DNA from: Unio delphinus
Taxonomy: Eukaryota; Mollusca; Bivalvia; Unionida; Unionidae
Length of the DNA stretch: 64,000 nt
Assembly: GCA_029339505.1 (NCBI GenBank)
Contig: JAQISU010000081.1
Span: 21,229,501-21,293,500, forward strand
Direction: 5' to 3'
The notes below the pieces were generated by a model that was given only the letters and a program-made list of their open reading frames with translations, made no database searches and was not told the DNA's origin. Position 1 is the stretch's first letter; every line of letters begins with the position of its first letter. The translations under genes and the position numbers were made by a program. Shown in pieces: positions 31,511 to 43,849 of the stretch.

Positions 31511-34324
31511 TGTTACAGGTATATTCAATACCTGGCAAATCCAGCCATCCAAACCTAAAATTGATGTGCCGCATATCTTTTGACTTGTTTCAGCAGCAGA
31601 GTACGGAAAGGTCATCTGTTTACCAAGAAAGAAATCAAATTGCTAGTTACTATCGTTGCTAATTCCTGGTTGGTTTGCTTTTACATCAGAGCTTGCAAAC
31701 ACTGAGCACTCTGTGCCTTCTCATAAGTTTGAATGATACTTATGAAGTTTCTTACTTTTGAAAAATATTTTCCATCTGTTTGATTTTTTTAAAATAATTA
31801 AATTTTGCTCTTTTATTTATGTAATACGACATTGGAAGAGCAGGTCAAGGACACTATTTTTTTTTATAGGTACAGCTGTCTCATGTCATAAGCTAATTGT
31901 TGCCATGTCTTTCAGGCTTTAGTACTTACAATTCATCTGTGTACTCAACCTTACTTTTTTGATCATATATTCCTAATAAAATCCTTTTTTCATTTTCTGT
32001 ATTTTATTAATTCCACTTTCTAGTAAGCTCAGTGTGACTTTTGACTGATTTTACTTGTACAATGGTCCTGCTCTTGAACAGCCCCCTGACCCAGCAGCCA
32101 CTTGCTTCTTATAACCAGAATCCCTAAGTACCGATGAATTTGTGTTCAAAAGTACCTTTCGAGAATGGCCTCCCCTTTAATGCAACTACTGGCCAGCATA
32201 TTAGTACAAAAATGTAAAATGTTCCTCTCACAAGCGTCTACTTTTTTTTTATAATTTGTCCTGAACCAATAATTAATTCATAGTGTAAATAATCAGATTA
32301 TCTCTACTGTCAATACCTGTTTCCCAATGTCAGGTTTCCATTACTGAAAGAAGTGTTGGCTAAAGTACATGTAACACTAAGATTAATATTATATCATTAT
32401 CTATAAAAGTCAGTATTTACAGGAAATGGGCTCAACAATGTTGTGATTGATTTTTGGGCTTGACACATCTGTCGAGTTCTTCTCTTCGATGACTACAACC
32501 GGACCTAATTGTCAAGATGACAAGGCTAAATATAGAGTTTGTGGATTAACACATACAAAGAAATTAACCTTACACAAAACAGGGTACCAGACAAAGACCG
32601 AAAAATCACATCAAAATACATCAAGCGCTTCCTTTATAAAGAAGACATTTCATCCACTCTACAAATGTTTCATCTGCATAATTAAATCGCATTCAGTTAG
32701 CAACATCCAAATACATCATTACCAAACCTTAACATGTCATCATGTAAATAGAGACATATTATTTTAGAAGAAATTCAGTTATTCCACTCGATGACATCAA
32801 GTGAGGTGGGGATTGGGGGCTTGGCAAACAATATGTAGAATAGACTTGAATAAAACAATTTTATGTTGAAAAGATTCAAATAAATGTCATAGCCGATAAG
32901 GAGGTTATTCAGCAGCCATGGGAAAATGCAGCAAATGAAAAGAGAATTATGTATGTACCAAGATTTAAATTGACGATTTTGAATGGTATTATAATGTGCA
33001 TGAGAACAATACCCGCTTGCATATCACACTTAAACTAAGAATAAGAACTATTAATGTATATTCAGTTGAAATATTTATATTATTATAACAAGAAGAACCT
33101 TTTAATTAATGTTACTTTTAAATGAAGATATTAAATGCTATGAAGTATTTAGCTTTCTTAATATGTACATTACATCTACTTCTCACCAAAAATGTAGACC
33201 CCCTCTGGAAAGGCCACCCGTCTTATAAGGTCACTTTCCAGGTGCAGAAAGGATGGTTGTATAAGAGTGGGACCACTTTAAGCTGCTGTCTTGTTTTCTC
33301 TGATTACAATTATCAATAACTGGAAAGGATAAATTTTGGAGAGTTTATTAAACTGGAAGGAGATAATTATCTTACCTGATAAGCTACATTGGTATGGGCA
33401 ACCATCATGGCCAAGCACTTGACTAGAGTGAAGAGCCAAGAAACACGTATATCTTTGTCATCAACAGCCTTCTAAACAGTTACAGTTTAACAATGAGTTT
33501 AAAAATAGTTATAACCGACCTTAAATGGCTCACTTTTTGAATTGATTTGCATATACAAATTTCTGTTTATTGTCAAACGGGTCATTAAAGCAGATGAAAA
33601 TACACCATACTGGATGTGACCATTTGTTTTATCGGTTTTATTGGCTGCTAGCTGTTCAGACTTTTTGGAGAGACCAGTCAGATTAAAGTAAGAAGAGCCA
33701 GTCTGTTTATGTTGACTAAGCAGAAATAATAAATTTTACAGGTTGATTTTTTTTTTTAAAGCTAAATTGTCAAATTGATTTTTCATCATCAAATATATTC
33801 AAAAAACAGTTTGTTCAATATATGTAATAAATATTTTTCAATTGGTTGACAAATTTTGCATAGAAAATAGTAGAAATACTAAATCAAAATGGGTGGTGAA
33901 ACCTGTGGCACATGCAAGGGTCATTTGTGGCATATTTAAAGTTGATAGTTTCCTTGGAGTTTTTGCTTCTCAAGAACCACATTGTGACACCACTTGGACA
34001 GTAGAACTTAATACATGTTGTTTGACTTTTTCATTGTTTCTGTAAATAAAGCTTAAATTGAATAACAAGTTTTGCATTGAATATGGCTTGCTAGTCATCT
34101 ATACATTTTATTAAGATTTTTTTATGTAGATGGTTAAGTTTTTTTTCTACCATATTGCAAATTACTTTTTACTTCTGTACAATTAAAGGAATTCCAAGAT
34201 AAATGGATAATGTATTTTTTCACATTTGTGTATTTTTCAGGTTATTGTGAATGTTTTTCTTTTTTACTGAATGATTATAAACACATATTGATGTTTCTAA
34301 CATTGTATACATTTTACCGAAAGA

Positions 34325-34490
34325 AGATTGATTGATTGGTTTTAATGGCACTTTTAAAAGATTATTCATACCAACGAAATTGAGCAAAGTGCCTTTCCAA
34401 AAGACACACCAAGGTAGCCAACCTCAGCTAACCTAGGCATGTATCAAAGCTGCAATCCTTGGATTACAAGTGTAACACTGTACCAAAAGA
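34325..34490 (-). repeat. tRNA-derived SINE, family C
   Basis: Reverse complement reads GTGTTACACTTGTAATCCAA, then GATTGCAGCTTTGATACATG (B-box-like), then CTAGGTTAGCTGAGG and GGAAAGGCACTTTGCTCAAT. It is similar to the copy at 37520-37660. Confidence 0.6.
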
Positions 34491-35459
34491 AAGAGAAAGA
34501 AGGACACAGATTGGTCACTTGTTGTACAAAGAAAATTGAAATAAAGTTTCATGTTAACATTTTTTACATGTCCAGTGTTATGTAATTTTGATTTAATTGT
34601 TTGTTTGCTAGTTTAAATTTTTTAAATTCCGTTACACGCAATTGGAATGTAACTTTATTTACTAGATTTGACATTGTCCCGAGATTCAGTTCAGTTCTGT
34701 TTGACCTGACTGTTTTGGGTAAACAACTAAAAATAGAAACTTTGTATCTAATTCTGACCTAGGTTCAGAAATCAGTGAGAGTTGTAGTAAACAATCTATT
34801 TAAATTTTTTTAAATTCTTTAAGATTCGTAAAATGAAATCGAGGCCATACTTGGAGTATGTGACAAAACAACATGTATCAGTTAGGGTTTTCCAGAGGAT
34901 TGACCCACATCTGGTATCTGTTTTGTGTTGTAGCTAGATTTATTATTGATGTTTTGAGAAAGAATAGTCATTACATGCCTTAATACTAGAGAACTTATAT
35001 TGTTTTATGTTGTGACCAGTTTTGGGGTTAATTATTTTGTTTTCTCCAAATAAATTTTACAAAAGTTCACTTTCTTACCTAGATTTGATGACATGTGTAC
35101 ATTTTAATCCATAGAAAAAAAAGAAATAATGGGCAACGGATGTATTTCTTGAATGGACATAATTTTTTAGCATCATATATGCACCATTTCTTGTTCTGAT
35201 AAAGTAGTATCTGTACTTCCATCAGCAAAAATGGAAATGAATTTATTGGAATTTAGATTTACCCTAACTTCTCAAGAATTTCTTAATTGACAAAGCAGAG
35301 TCTCTTATAATTAGCACCAAGTGGACTTCTGTTTTTCTGGAGCACACACAGCATTCCCACATCAGAAAATGGTTTTCCATATTGTGCTGTGGTATAGGTT
35401 GTGTTAAAGAGAGCTCTTATTTTATTTTATTTATCATTTCATTCTCATTTAATTTTTAA

Positions 35460-35650
35460 ACAGCCTTTCCTGATGGAGTGTTAGCAACTCCACCTTCGAG
35501 TATTTTCTGCACATGCTTGCTAGTACCATGTTCATGCAGTACTGCTGAGAGTTTATCAGATTCAAAACTGTCAAGAGACCTGATCAAATCTTGAATTTAT
35601 TAGTTGCCAAATACTCTGTTTGCATATCCATCCCATGCTAGTTTAGAATA
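35460..35650 (-). pseudogene. Unassigned decayed coding stretch
   Basis: In one minus-strand frame SKLAWDGYANRVFGN is followed by two stops, then IQDLIRSLDSFESDKLSAVL and HEHGTSKHVQKILEGGVANT to a stop. The protein-like composition on both sides of the stops suggests a decayed C-terminus of a transposon or retrocopy. I do not recognise the family. Confidence 0.25.
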
Positions 35651-36995
35651 CTGTTAGAAAGAACTACAAAGCATATTTCTGTGAATTCAAACTTTAGACA
35701 ATTAACATCCAAATGGCTGAAGTTTCTTTGTCTCATAATTGTGTCAGAACTGATATTTTTTGCTGCACAGTGACTGGTTTATGTCTCTTTGTGTCTCTTT
35801 GGAGAAATAGTTACCCTAGCTTAAGTGGCAGACTTATGTCTTATCCCTCTTCTTTTACCAGAATGTTCCTTCTCTGAATTTTCCTTACAAGCTTCCTAAC
35901 AAAAATAATAAACTCATTTTATCCCAAATTGAAAAGTTCACCTCATTTAACAACTATTTGTACAAAGTAACCATGGTATGTACATTTTAAATGCAAACAC
36001 TAACCATTTTTAATTATCATTATTGCTTAATGCACATTGAAGTGATCCTCGGTTTAATCATTTAAATATATGTCTTTTTATTATCATGTAATCATAAAGG
36101 AAATGAATGCTTTGGCACGGTGGATAGAAGTTAAAGGGTGATCTACTTTGACAGTGTATGGGTTGAGTAAACACAAGGTCACTTAAAAATATTGCTGATT
36201 AATCATACCAGATTTGATTTGTTTGAAGTGTTTGATTGGCTGATAATTTGGTCTCTTAGCTCAGTCAAGCAGTAATTGAACTCGCACACAGTTATCAATG
36301 ACTATACTTGTAGTGTCTCAGGACATGAATGAATACATGAAGAGAGCTTAGATTTAAGTATTGAGTATGCCTAAGGGAATTGATAGTCAGATAAAGGTAG
36401 ATAAAGTGATTAAAGTATAAAAATTGGTGCTTGCCTGATTTTTGTTTTGTAATAGGAAAAAAGCACTTGTCCAGGACTAGCACTTTTGAAATTTTACTTG
36501 TCTAACTTTGAAAATGAAATGAGTGGCACATTAGACTTTGGAATTTGATCTGCCCTGGACTGACACATTTGAATAGGAATGAAGACAGCTGACTCGAAAG
36601 TTCTTTGCATAATACCTTCTCTTGACAACATACATTAAGCAGTGTTTGTAGAGGGTTTGCACTTAAGGTATGTTAATTTTGGTTCAAAACGATGATGGTC
36701 CTGATCAGAATGGGTTTTGAAAAATAACTTTTGCTCTAGAATATGTTTCGTGACTAAATTTTGTTGATGGCTCACACTGAGGGTACTATGGAAACCAACA
36801 GTCTGGTTTTAAAGGTCAGAAGTCATGATCAGTCTAATGGTTTCGGCATGTTGAATTTATTTGAAGCCCACCTACCCTGACCAAAGATCAAAATCATTCT
36901 GACCTGTTGGTCAATAAGCTCCAGAGTCATATCATACTATTGCAATCTATTAAAGACAGGGTGGGTCATTCATGATACTTTCTTTTCCTGTGTAG

Positions 36996-37126
36996 GAGCT
37001 CTTGCCATGGACTCACTTCACAGACAGGTTCTTCCATTTATTCTGAGGAGACTCAAAGAGGATGTCCTACAAGATCTACCTCCCAAGATTATACAGGATT
37101 ATTACTGTGACCTTTGTCCACTGCAG
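36996..37126 (+). CDS. BTAF1: BTAF1 exon 14 of window
   Basis: The acceptor is TTTTCCTGTGTAG and the donor CAG|GTATTT; completes a split GGA codon and leaves in phase 0. It encodes ALAMDSLHRQVLPFILRRLK, then EDVLQDLPPKIIQDYYCDL. RRxKEDVLQDLPPKIIQDYYC is the link to the second RecA lobe and is almost invariant. Confidence 0.98.
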
Positions 37127-37519
37127 GTATTTCAAAGATTATGAGTTTATCGCAGTGCCAAGTATAAAGTAGAGTAAGAGCAGAGCCAAGAAACAGTAAG
37201 ACAGGGCTTGAGTGCTTGTAAGCAGGCATGAGATTTTCAATTGGAATAAAATGGTTTAGTCATCATACGAAATACTTTTGTATCATCCATTGCACTTTTA
37301 GTCTAAAATCAGTGGATATGAAGGTAAGGGCAGGTTTGAAGCTAAAGTATGGACCATCAGAAGTATGGTTGAAATGAGGGAATGAATGGGTTTTAGTAGA
37401 GATTAGGCAGGAACTGTCATTTGTTTAGCATTTCAGTACATTTCAATGAAAATAGTAATATTTGACTAAAGAAGAAGAAAATGCAGCTTTGAAGATGGGC
37501 CAGGGTTAAGTGAATTTTT

Positions 37520-37660
37520 GGTTCATAATTTTTAATAGGTAATTACCATTGCAAAGGACACACTGAGGCAGGTGAACCAAGCTAACCTAGGTGGGTATCA
37601 AAGCCACGACCCTTGGATTACGAGTCACATGCTCTAGCAACTGAGCTACTTGATTCCAAG
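37520..37660 (-). repeat. tRNA-derived SINE, family C
   Basis: Reverse complement begins AGTAGCTCAGTTGCTAGAGC (A box), ATGTGACTCGTAATCCAAGG (anticodon arm) and GGTCGTGGCTTTGATACCCA (B box). It continues through CACCTAGGTTAGC and TGTCCTTTGCAATGG. This is the clearest tRNA-like head of family C. Confidence 0.7.
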
Positions 37661-38298
37661 GGACATAACCTAATGAATGATGACAATTTATTTTTAATCT
37701 TCAATATTAATTTATACCTTCTGATTGGAAATTTATTATTAGAACATCAGAGCTATTTGCTTCAATGTTTTGGTCATAGTTTCTTATACATTTCTTAGAA
37801 TATGCTCTACTATTAATTATTTTAATTTTACAGGTAAGGACTTTATTAATTAATAATGTTGCACGGCAGACCTATATCCATGCTTAACCTAAGCATGTGT
37901 GCCACTGTAGTACTTGATGTTGCTTAAAGACATACAATCCATTGGCCAAGTGACTACAAGTGAAGGAATTGCTGATAATTATATAAATCCTGCTCCGTTC
38001 TTGTGAAGAACTCTAGACAAATAATATTCAAGAAGTTTAATTTATGATCATTTTTACTAATATGTGAGATAGTCTTCCAATTGGTGAAGTTTCGCTTATG
38101 AATCATGATCTTGTATCATCTTCCTTCAGCAGAGTGGGCGGACAGTTGCTGAATATGGGTATCAGCTGTGCTATAATATAAAGTCAAAAAGAACCTTTAG
38201 TGGTTACCAACAAACAGTTGATTTCCGGACTAGCTATCATTAGTAGTGTGATTACAGGCTTTGGGCAAATGATAAAAATTACAACCAGCTATTACCCA

Positions 38299-38870
38299 AA
38301 CTACTGGTAGTCATCTATCTCGGTAAAATTAAAGCCAGATTTTGGCAGACTACTGGTAGCCATCTACCTGGGTAAAATTAGAGCCAGGCCTTAGACAGAC
38401 TACTGGTAGTCATTTACATGGATAACATTACAGACAGACTTTAGGCAGACTACTGCTAGTCATCTGTCTCTGTAAACTTGCAGCCAGACCTCAGACTACT
38501 TGTAGTCATTTACATGGATAGCAGTAGTCAGACCTTAGGCAGACTATTGGTAGTCATCTTCCCGAGTAAAATTACAGACTGACCTTAAGCAGACAACTGG
38601 TCGTCATCTGCCTGGAGAAAATTACAGCCAGACCTTAAGCAGTCTACTGGTAGTCATCTGCCTAAGTCAAATTACAGCCTGACTTTAGAGAGACTACTGG
38701 TAGTCATCTACCTGGGTAAAATTACAGCCAGACCTTAGCCAGATTACTGGTAGTCATTTACCTAGATAACATTACAGCCAGACCTTAGGCAGACTTTTGG
38801 TAGTCATTTGCCAGAGTAAAATTACAACCAGACCTTAGGCAGACTACTGGTAGTTATCTACTTGGGTAAA
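38299..38870 (+). repeat. Tandem array, 50-bp unit, 12 copies
   Basis: The unit is ACTACTGGTAGTCATCTACC, TGGGTAAAATTACAGCCAG, ACCTTAGGCAG. ACTACTGG-type starts recur every 46 to 51 bp from 38299 to 38842. Copies differ by about 10 percent. Confidence 0.9.
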
Positions 38871-38975
38871 CAAGTCTACATTATGAAATGCTTTGATTTC
38901 TTTTCTGCCACAAATTTTAAATTTTTTTTTATATTTATGGGAAAATTACATGAACTTTTGTGCCTCTGTAAACAG

Positions 38976-39089
38976 GTTCAGCTGTATGAAGACTTTGCCA
39001 AATCCCAAGCTAAGAAAGGAGTGGAAGATTGTCTTTTGCAAGATCATGGCAGGAATGTCAATGTGCAAGCCTCAACTCATGTTTTCCAG
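38976..39089 (+). CDS. BTAF1: BTAF1 exon 15 of window
   Basis: The acceptor is CTCTGTAAACAG and the donor CAG|GTAAGG; phase 0 on both sides. It encodes VQLYEDFAKSQAKKGVEDCL, then ASTHVFQ. VQLYEDFAKSxAK is conserved; the variable insert after it is shorter than in vertebrates. Confidence 0.97.
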
Positions 39090-39189
39090 GTAAGGTAGCA
39101 TTGCAGACATTTTCAAAGAGAAAACCAATGTCCATCTGATATTGATTAGTATTGTTAGTGTTGTTGGTTAGTAACTTTCAGCAGTTTAT

Positions 39190-39310
39190 TGGGTAGTATC
39201 TTGCAGAGGAAATGGGAGCTAAGAACCTATCTCAAAAATGGATGGCATTGGTGGGTATCAAACCCATGACCATAAGCCCAGTGCTTTACCAATGTAGCCA
39301 CCATGATAGG
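39190..39310 (-). repeat. tRNA-like SINE fragment
   Basis: Reverse complement CATGGTGGCTACATTGGTAA, then AGCACTGGGCTTATGGTCAT, then GGGTTTGATACCCACC has A- and B-box-like spacing. The 3' part is short and degenerate. Confidence 0.45.
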
Positions 39311-39382
39311 TTAGTTTGGTGTTGTATCTGATACCATTTAGTATTTGCTATATGTTAATGGGGACAAAAACCCGGACCTGCA

Positions 39383-41327
39383 CAGGGCTCGAAATTTGCA
39401 GTAGTCCGCTAGCCCGAAGCTAGTAATTTTCCTGTTAGACTAGCAACTATCATAATGTTATTAGTCCGATAGGCTAGTAAGTTTTGTTTATCAACAGTCA
39501 GTGTTTGTTTACTCAATACCCTAATAAAGATGTGACTTCAGCATATATTCTGTAGAATCAATGCATTGACCATTGTAAACAGTCATAAAATATTAGCATG
39601 AGAAGGTGAAGTCAATTTCTGCCTCAGAAATGCGTGTTTCTATTACAAGAAGCCATCTGATTTTGTGCGTTTCACTTAACAGTGCCAATCATGGTCCCGT
39701 CATTAACAACAGAAGGTTGGTAATTGATATCCTAATTAATCTGACAGCAAATTCAATGAAAATTAACGTGGTATCACACTTTATTCAAGTGACCACAGTA
39801 ACAAACTACAACGCAAAAGAACATGGCATCAACTATTCAAAGAAATTAGTTTGCATGCTTGTTTGTTTCCTTTTCTTCTTCTTTTGCTTGCAAGCCAAAC
39901 GCGCCAACAGTCACAAATGAAAAACTGCATAATTTACGTTTGCATCGAAATAATTATAAGAATTAGATCAATGTATTATGATCACATTACTGACACATCA
40001 TTTCCATACAACTACTTTTTCTATGACAATAAAAATTGTTTTTATACTTTTCCCATACAAGACTGAACAAACAATTGAATACACGTGAAGATATCCAAGC
40101 AGAATGCCGTACATTTGTTGGGAATTTAAATCTCAGCATGGGAATGTAAGATTTGAAAATCTTCCTGCTTATTATTAATTTCAACAATACATTGAGGTCC
40201 GATTAATTAGGAAGACTTACTAAACTTACGCTATTAATGATGAGACCGTAATTGGAGCTGTTAAATACAACGCACTGAGTCAGATGGCTTCTTTGATGGG
40301 AACACACATTTTCCAAGGTGAAACTAACATTATCTTTTCATGTTAATATTTTATAACAGTGTTTACAATAGCCACTGCATTGATCCTGCAGAACATCAGC
40401 TGAAAAAGTCAAGACTTTATTAGGGAGAGGCCATTTAATTGGGGGGGAGGGTGCCAAAGGCACATGTTTTGAAACGTGTTTCTTGTTCTAACTTTCTTAT
40501 ATAAAGGACACTGTGCCATTCCTTTTCTTACTTTCAATAATTCGCGTCAGCTATCCTGTAACACAGGTGCTCAACGCGAGCATAATTTGAAGAAGTAAAA
40601 AAAAAAACAATAATCTAAAGGAACAAAATCATAAAGTGACAAAAATGCCTTAGATTACCCCCATGACTCATTCTGAGATAGGACCCTCTCTATCATACTA
40701 TATAAAAAGAGAAATGATAGAGAGGGTCCTATGTCAAAATGGGTCATGGGGGTAATCTAAGGTATTTTTGTCACTCTGTATGATTTTTTTTCCTTTAGAT
40801 TATTGTTTTTTTTTTTTTTTTTTAAATCAAGCTCGCGTCAAGCACCTGTGTACTGAAACATCTCATATTTCAAAACAAGGCCCAATTCCCGCCTTATAAG
40901 ACAGGCAAAATGTGGCATTTTATAGAAGGTGTTCGCTCCGGAAAAAAGCAAAAGTTGAATGAAAATGACATAAAAAAGAGGAATAATTCTTATGATAGGG
41001 AAAAGCTTAATCAGACATTTCAGAAGACATGGACAGGTGGAGGACGAGAAAGGACACCTGGATCCCTTTCTGGAATATGATCCATATTATCTTGAGAAAC
41101 AAGAAATGTTAATTGACTGATAGATGATTTGAAGTAGTATTTATACTTCTGTACCTCTGCATTTCATATGATAATGCTATTTATGAAACAAAATTATTGT
41201 TAATTTGAATACAAGTGTGTGACATTGTTTTGTGGACAGGACTAGTAAATGTTTGGCAGGACTATTAAATTTCTCAGTGCACTAGTCCTTCTGGCTACAA
41301 AGAAATTTGTGTTAAATTCGAGCCCTG
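39383..41327 (+). mobile_element. hAT-like non-autonomous transposon, 1945 bp
   Basis: Ends are inverted repeats: left CAGGGCTCGAAATTTG (39383), right, reverse complemented, CAGGGCTCGAATTTAAC (to 41327), with further subterminal similarity (AGTCC..CTAGCC). A 5-bp CTGCA is repeated at both outer flanks; hAT elements normally make 8 bp, so the superfamily is not certain. Inside, 39624-39747 and 40195-40318 form a long imperfect inverted repeat. A 291-bp palindrome (40561-40851) is nested. A 56-codon frame at 40910-41080 (MWHFIEGVRSGKKQK..YDREKLNQTFQKTW) resembles the start of hAT zinc-finger transposases. No catalytic domain remains. Confidence 0.65.
40561..40851 (+). repeat. Near-perfect 291-bp palindrome (MITE-like)
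   Basis: Arms begin ACACAGGTGCTCAACGCGAG and mirror GCTCGCGTCAAGCACCTGTG at the other end; the centre is near 40706. Arms share TAATCTAAAG, GATTACCCCCATGA and GGACCCTCTCTATCAT. A possible TA lies on both sides. It would fold into one long hairpin. Confidence 0.85.
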
Positions 41328-43849
41328 CTGCATAATTTTATTGTAAATAGAAGGATATTTAGTAGTTTGTGTATATAATCTATCCTGACTATTTTTTTAT
41401 TTGCATCTATTGTATTTGCACTTAAATTTCGTTAAAAAATTACTGTCTTGTATTCCGAGATCAAACAGAAAGACCTGCCTTTAATTTGTTTGCTCCTTTC
41501 CATACAAACAGGATGTAATGTAATTTGAGATGATTAACATATAAGAGTCGTATTCAGTTTGTGCAGTGAAAGAGTCAAGTAGAAACAAGATGGTTCAATA
41601 CACAGCTCTAAATTGTGTGAATAATAGCAGTTCTGGACAGAAGATTAGTTTTTTTTCACATTTCTAAAGGACCCTAAAAGGAGATCTGTATGGGCAATCA
41701 AATTAAAGAGAGAGGACTTTTTGTTAACTCAACACACCAGATTGTGCCAGAGATATTTCGAGCTTGAATGTTTGTGAAAAGACCAAAGAGCAGTGCCATT
41801 GTCAGAATCTGATGAGTCCTGTTCATCTTTGTTCCACAAATCCATCATGTAAAGTTGGATTTTAATGGAATATTCTACTTCAGGAATGTCATCCACATCA
41901 CTGCCTTCACTGACAATCGACATAATTTAAACAGTCAAACACAGCCAACTCATAGAATGCTTGACTGCATTATCAACGGTATATGGAGAACTTGTCCAGG
42001 GAGAACTTGTCCCAACGTATCTGGAGAAGTTGCCCTAGAATGGTTTGAGAAGTCATCCCAAAACTTGTCAGCCAGAAAACCTATTTAATATTTATCTTTG
42101 AAATAAATTATTTAAAAGATTGAAATGTGTACCTTAGAACTATTTCGTTATCAAAAAAATGTTGCAGCATAGGGGTTACCGCATTATTTGAATACACAAA
42201 TGATGTATCTTATTATCAGATATTGGCTCTCCTGTACAAGGAAGCAAACTCCATACCTATGCAACTCCAGAAAGTTTCAGAAGGGAAACTGAAATGATGT
42301 CAGACCAGAAAAACAAAAGAAAAACATTCAAAAATATTTCACTTGCGAGATATGTTAAAAACGAAGAACTAAGTGTCTGTGCATTGTTGAATAAATTTTA
42401 ACGATTATATGTTGCATTCATCTTGTTTGTGTAATGACGATAATGGAAAAATAACTCACTTGATATTGAAAGTCTGTGTGTTCATATAGATTTGTTACAT
42501 TTCTTATAACAACACATACCGGATCACCACAATAGTTTTTTTAAAAAAGAAATATTGCTGTTAACTTTCTTGATTGATACAAATATTATACTAACATTAT
42601 TCATTAATGTGGTAATTGCTCTCAAACTTGTACCAGGCTGATTCGGCCCAGATATCTGGCTGATTCTCTAAACTTCCAAGCTGATTCGGACCATGTGAAA
42701 TATTATTCAGTTTTGTCCAGGATTTAAACGTGACATTTAAATTTGTTGTTAAAGATGATTTTCTCATTATGTCCCAAATATGTCGAGCAGTAAAAATATG
42801 CATTTAAGGTAACAAAATTCTGCTAGTACGCATAAACATGGTGTTGTTATATATAATAAAATAATGTAAACCTGATTATTTTGCATTGGCAATTTAGTAG
42901 TGAAATATTTTTTAAACTTCTCGTTGAACTTTAAAAAATTTGTTTTATTGAGAAATAATAAATTTATGAACACTAACAAAAAAGATATAAACTAAATCGT
43001 GTTGAACTCTGTAGCAACCGCATTTCATGAGTAGGCATCAGTGATGCTTTTTATAGAGTTTAAGTATTATTTGTCAATGGTTAGCAAATCTCAATTTAAA
43101 AAAAGTCAAATTAAATTTTTCAGTTAGAGAGATGATACTATGACCCTTTTACTAATTGACGATCAGCACCAATTCAGTTGATTTCAGGTTTTAGAGGTCC
43201 ATGCCATAAAGTCATGTCAGGATGACTTTTGGTTTTTAGGTTGGAGCTCTTTCATATGTAAAACTGCAGACATCACATCATGCTTACACTCGCTCTATTT
43301 CCAATTAAGATGTATCTCATGATTTGAAGAGCAAAGCAAAAGGGACAGAAACCACTTTTTTGTTAAATACAGAAGCAGAGTCGATCAAATGGAAAAGTTG
43401 CTAATTTTATTGATTTAATAAGTTGTTAAGTTGAAGAAAGACATCAATAAAAAAAAAAAAGCCTTAACAACCATGGGGCGACTAATCATAATTATTATAG
43501 ATGATCATTCTCCCAGGGTGAGTTTTCCATAATTCATTATCAACAATGCTTGTGTGTACACAGTGTCTCAAATGATGTCACATCTGCTGTTTGTGAATGG
43601 GAGGGAAGCACATTCTACTTAAGACAGTTCGGGAGAGATGATCGGTTTTTCATAAATTTCTTTGTAGCATGTAAGAATGAAAGGTACAATATTTCAGAAA
43701 CTGAAAGCAAATATATAGCAAATTATGTATAAAGTTTGAGCGAATTTCAGTTTTGCATGTTTGTCCCCTTTAAGTCTTAAAAATAATGCTATTCATTATT
43801 TCCACCATATTCAACAATATACCATCACTGTGATTTGCCAGTTGTAGAT

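Larger units (their letters stand above)
31313..36995 (+). other. Intron 13
   Basis: A 5.7-kb intron. It holds a diverged SINE-B fragment (31371-31510), a minus-strand family-C SINE (34325-34490) and a decayed minus-strand coding stretch (about 35460-35650). Open frames at 32447-32767 and 33842-34045 are AT-rich and not recognisable as genes. Confidence 0.55.
37127..38975 (+). other. Intron 14
   Basis: It holds a family-C SINE (37520-37660, minus) and a 50-bp tandem array (38299-38870) that stops about 105 bp before exon 15. Confidence 0.6.

Noticed and set aside
32447..32767. 106-codon frame in intron 13
   Set aside because: No family similarity recognised, AT-rich composition and no exon signals that fit BTAF1.
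40561..40851. Bacterial-type terminator hairpin
   Set aside because: Far too long, in a eukaryotic intron, and shaped like a palindromic MITE.
41729..41923. Minus-strand acidic frame starting MSIVSEGSDVDD as a second piggyBac N-terminus
   Set aside because: Only the acidic composition is suggestive; no catalytic domain or TTAA ends were found nearby.
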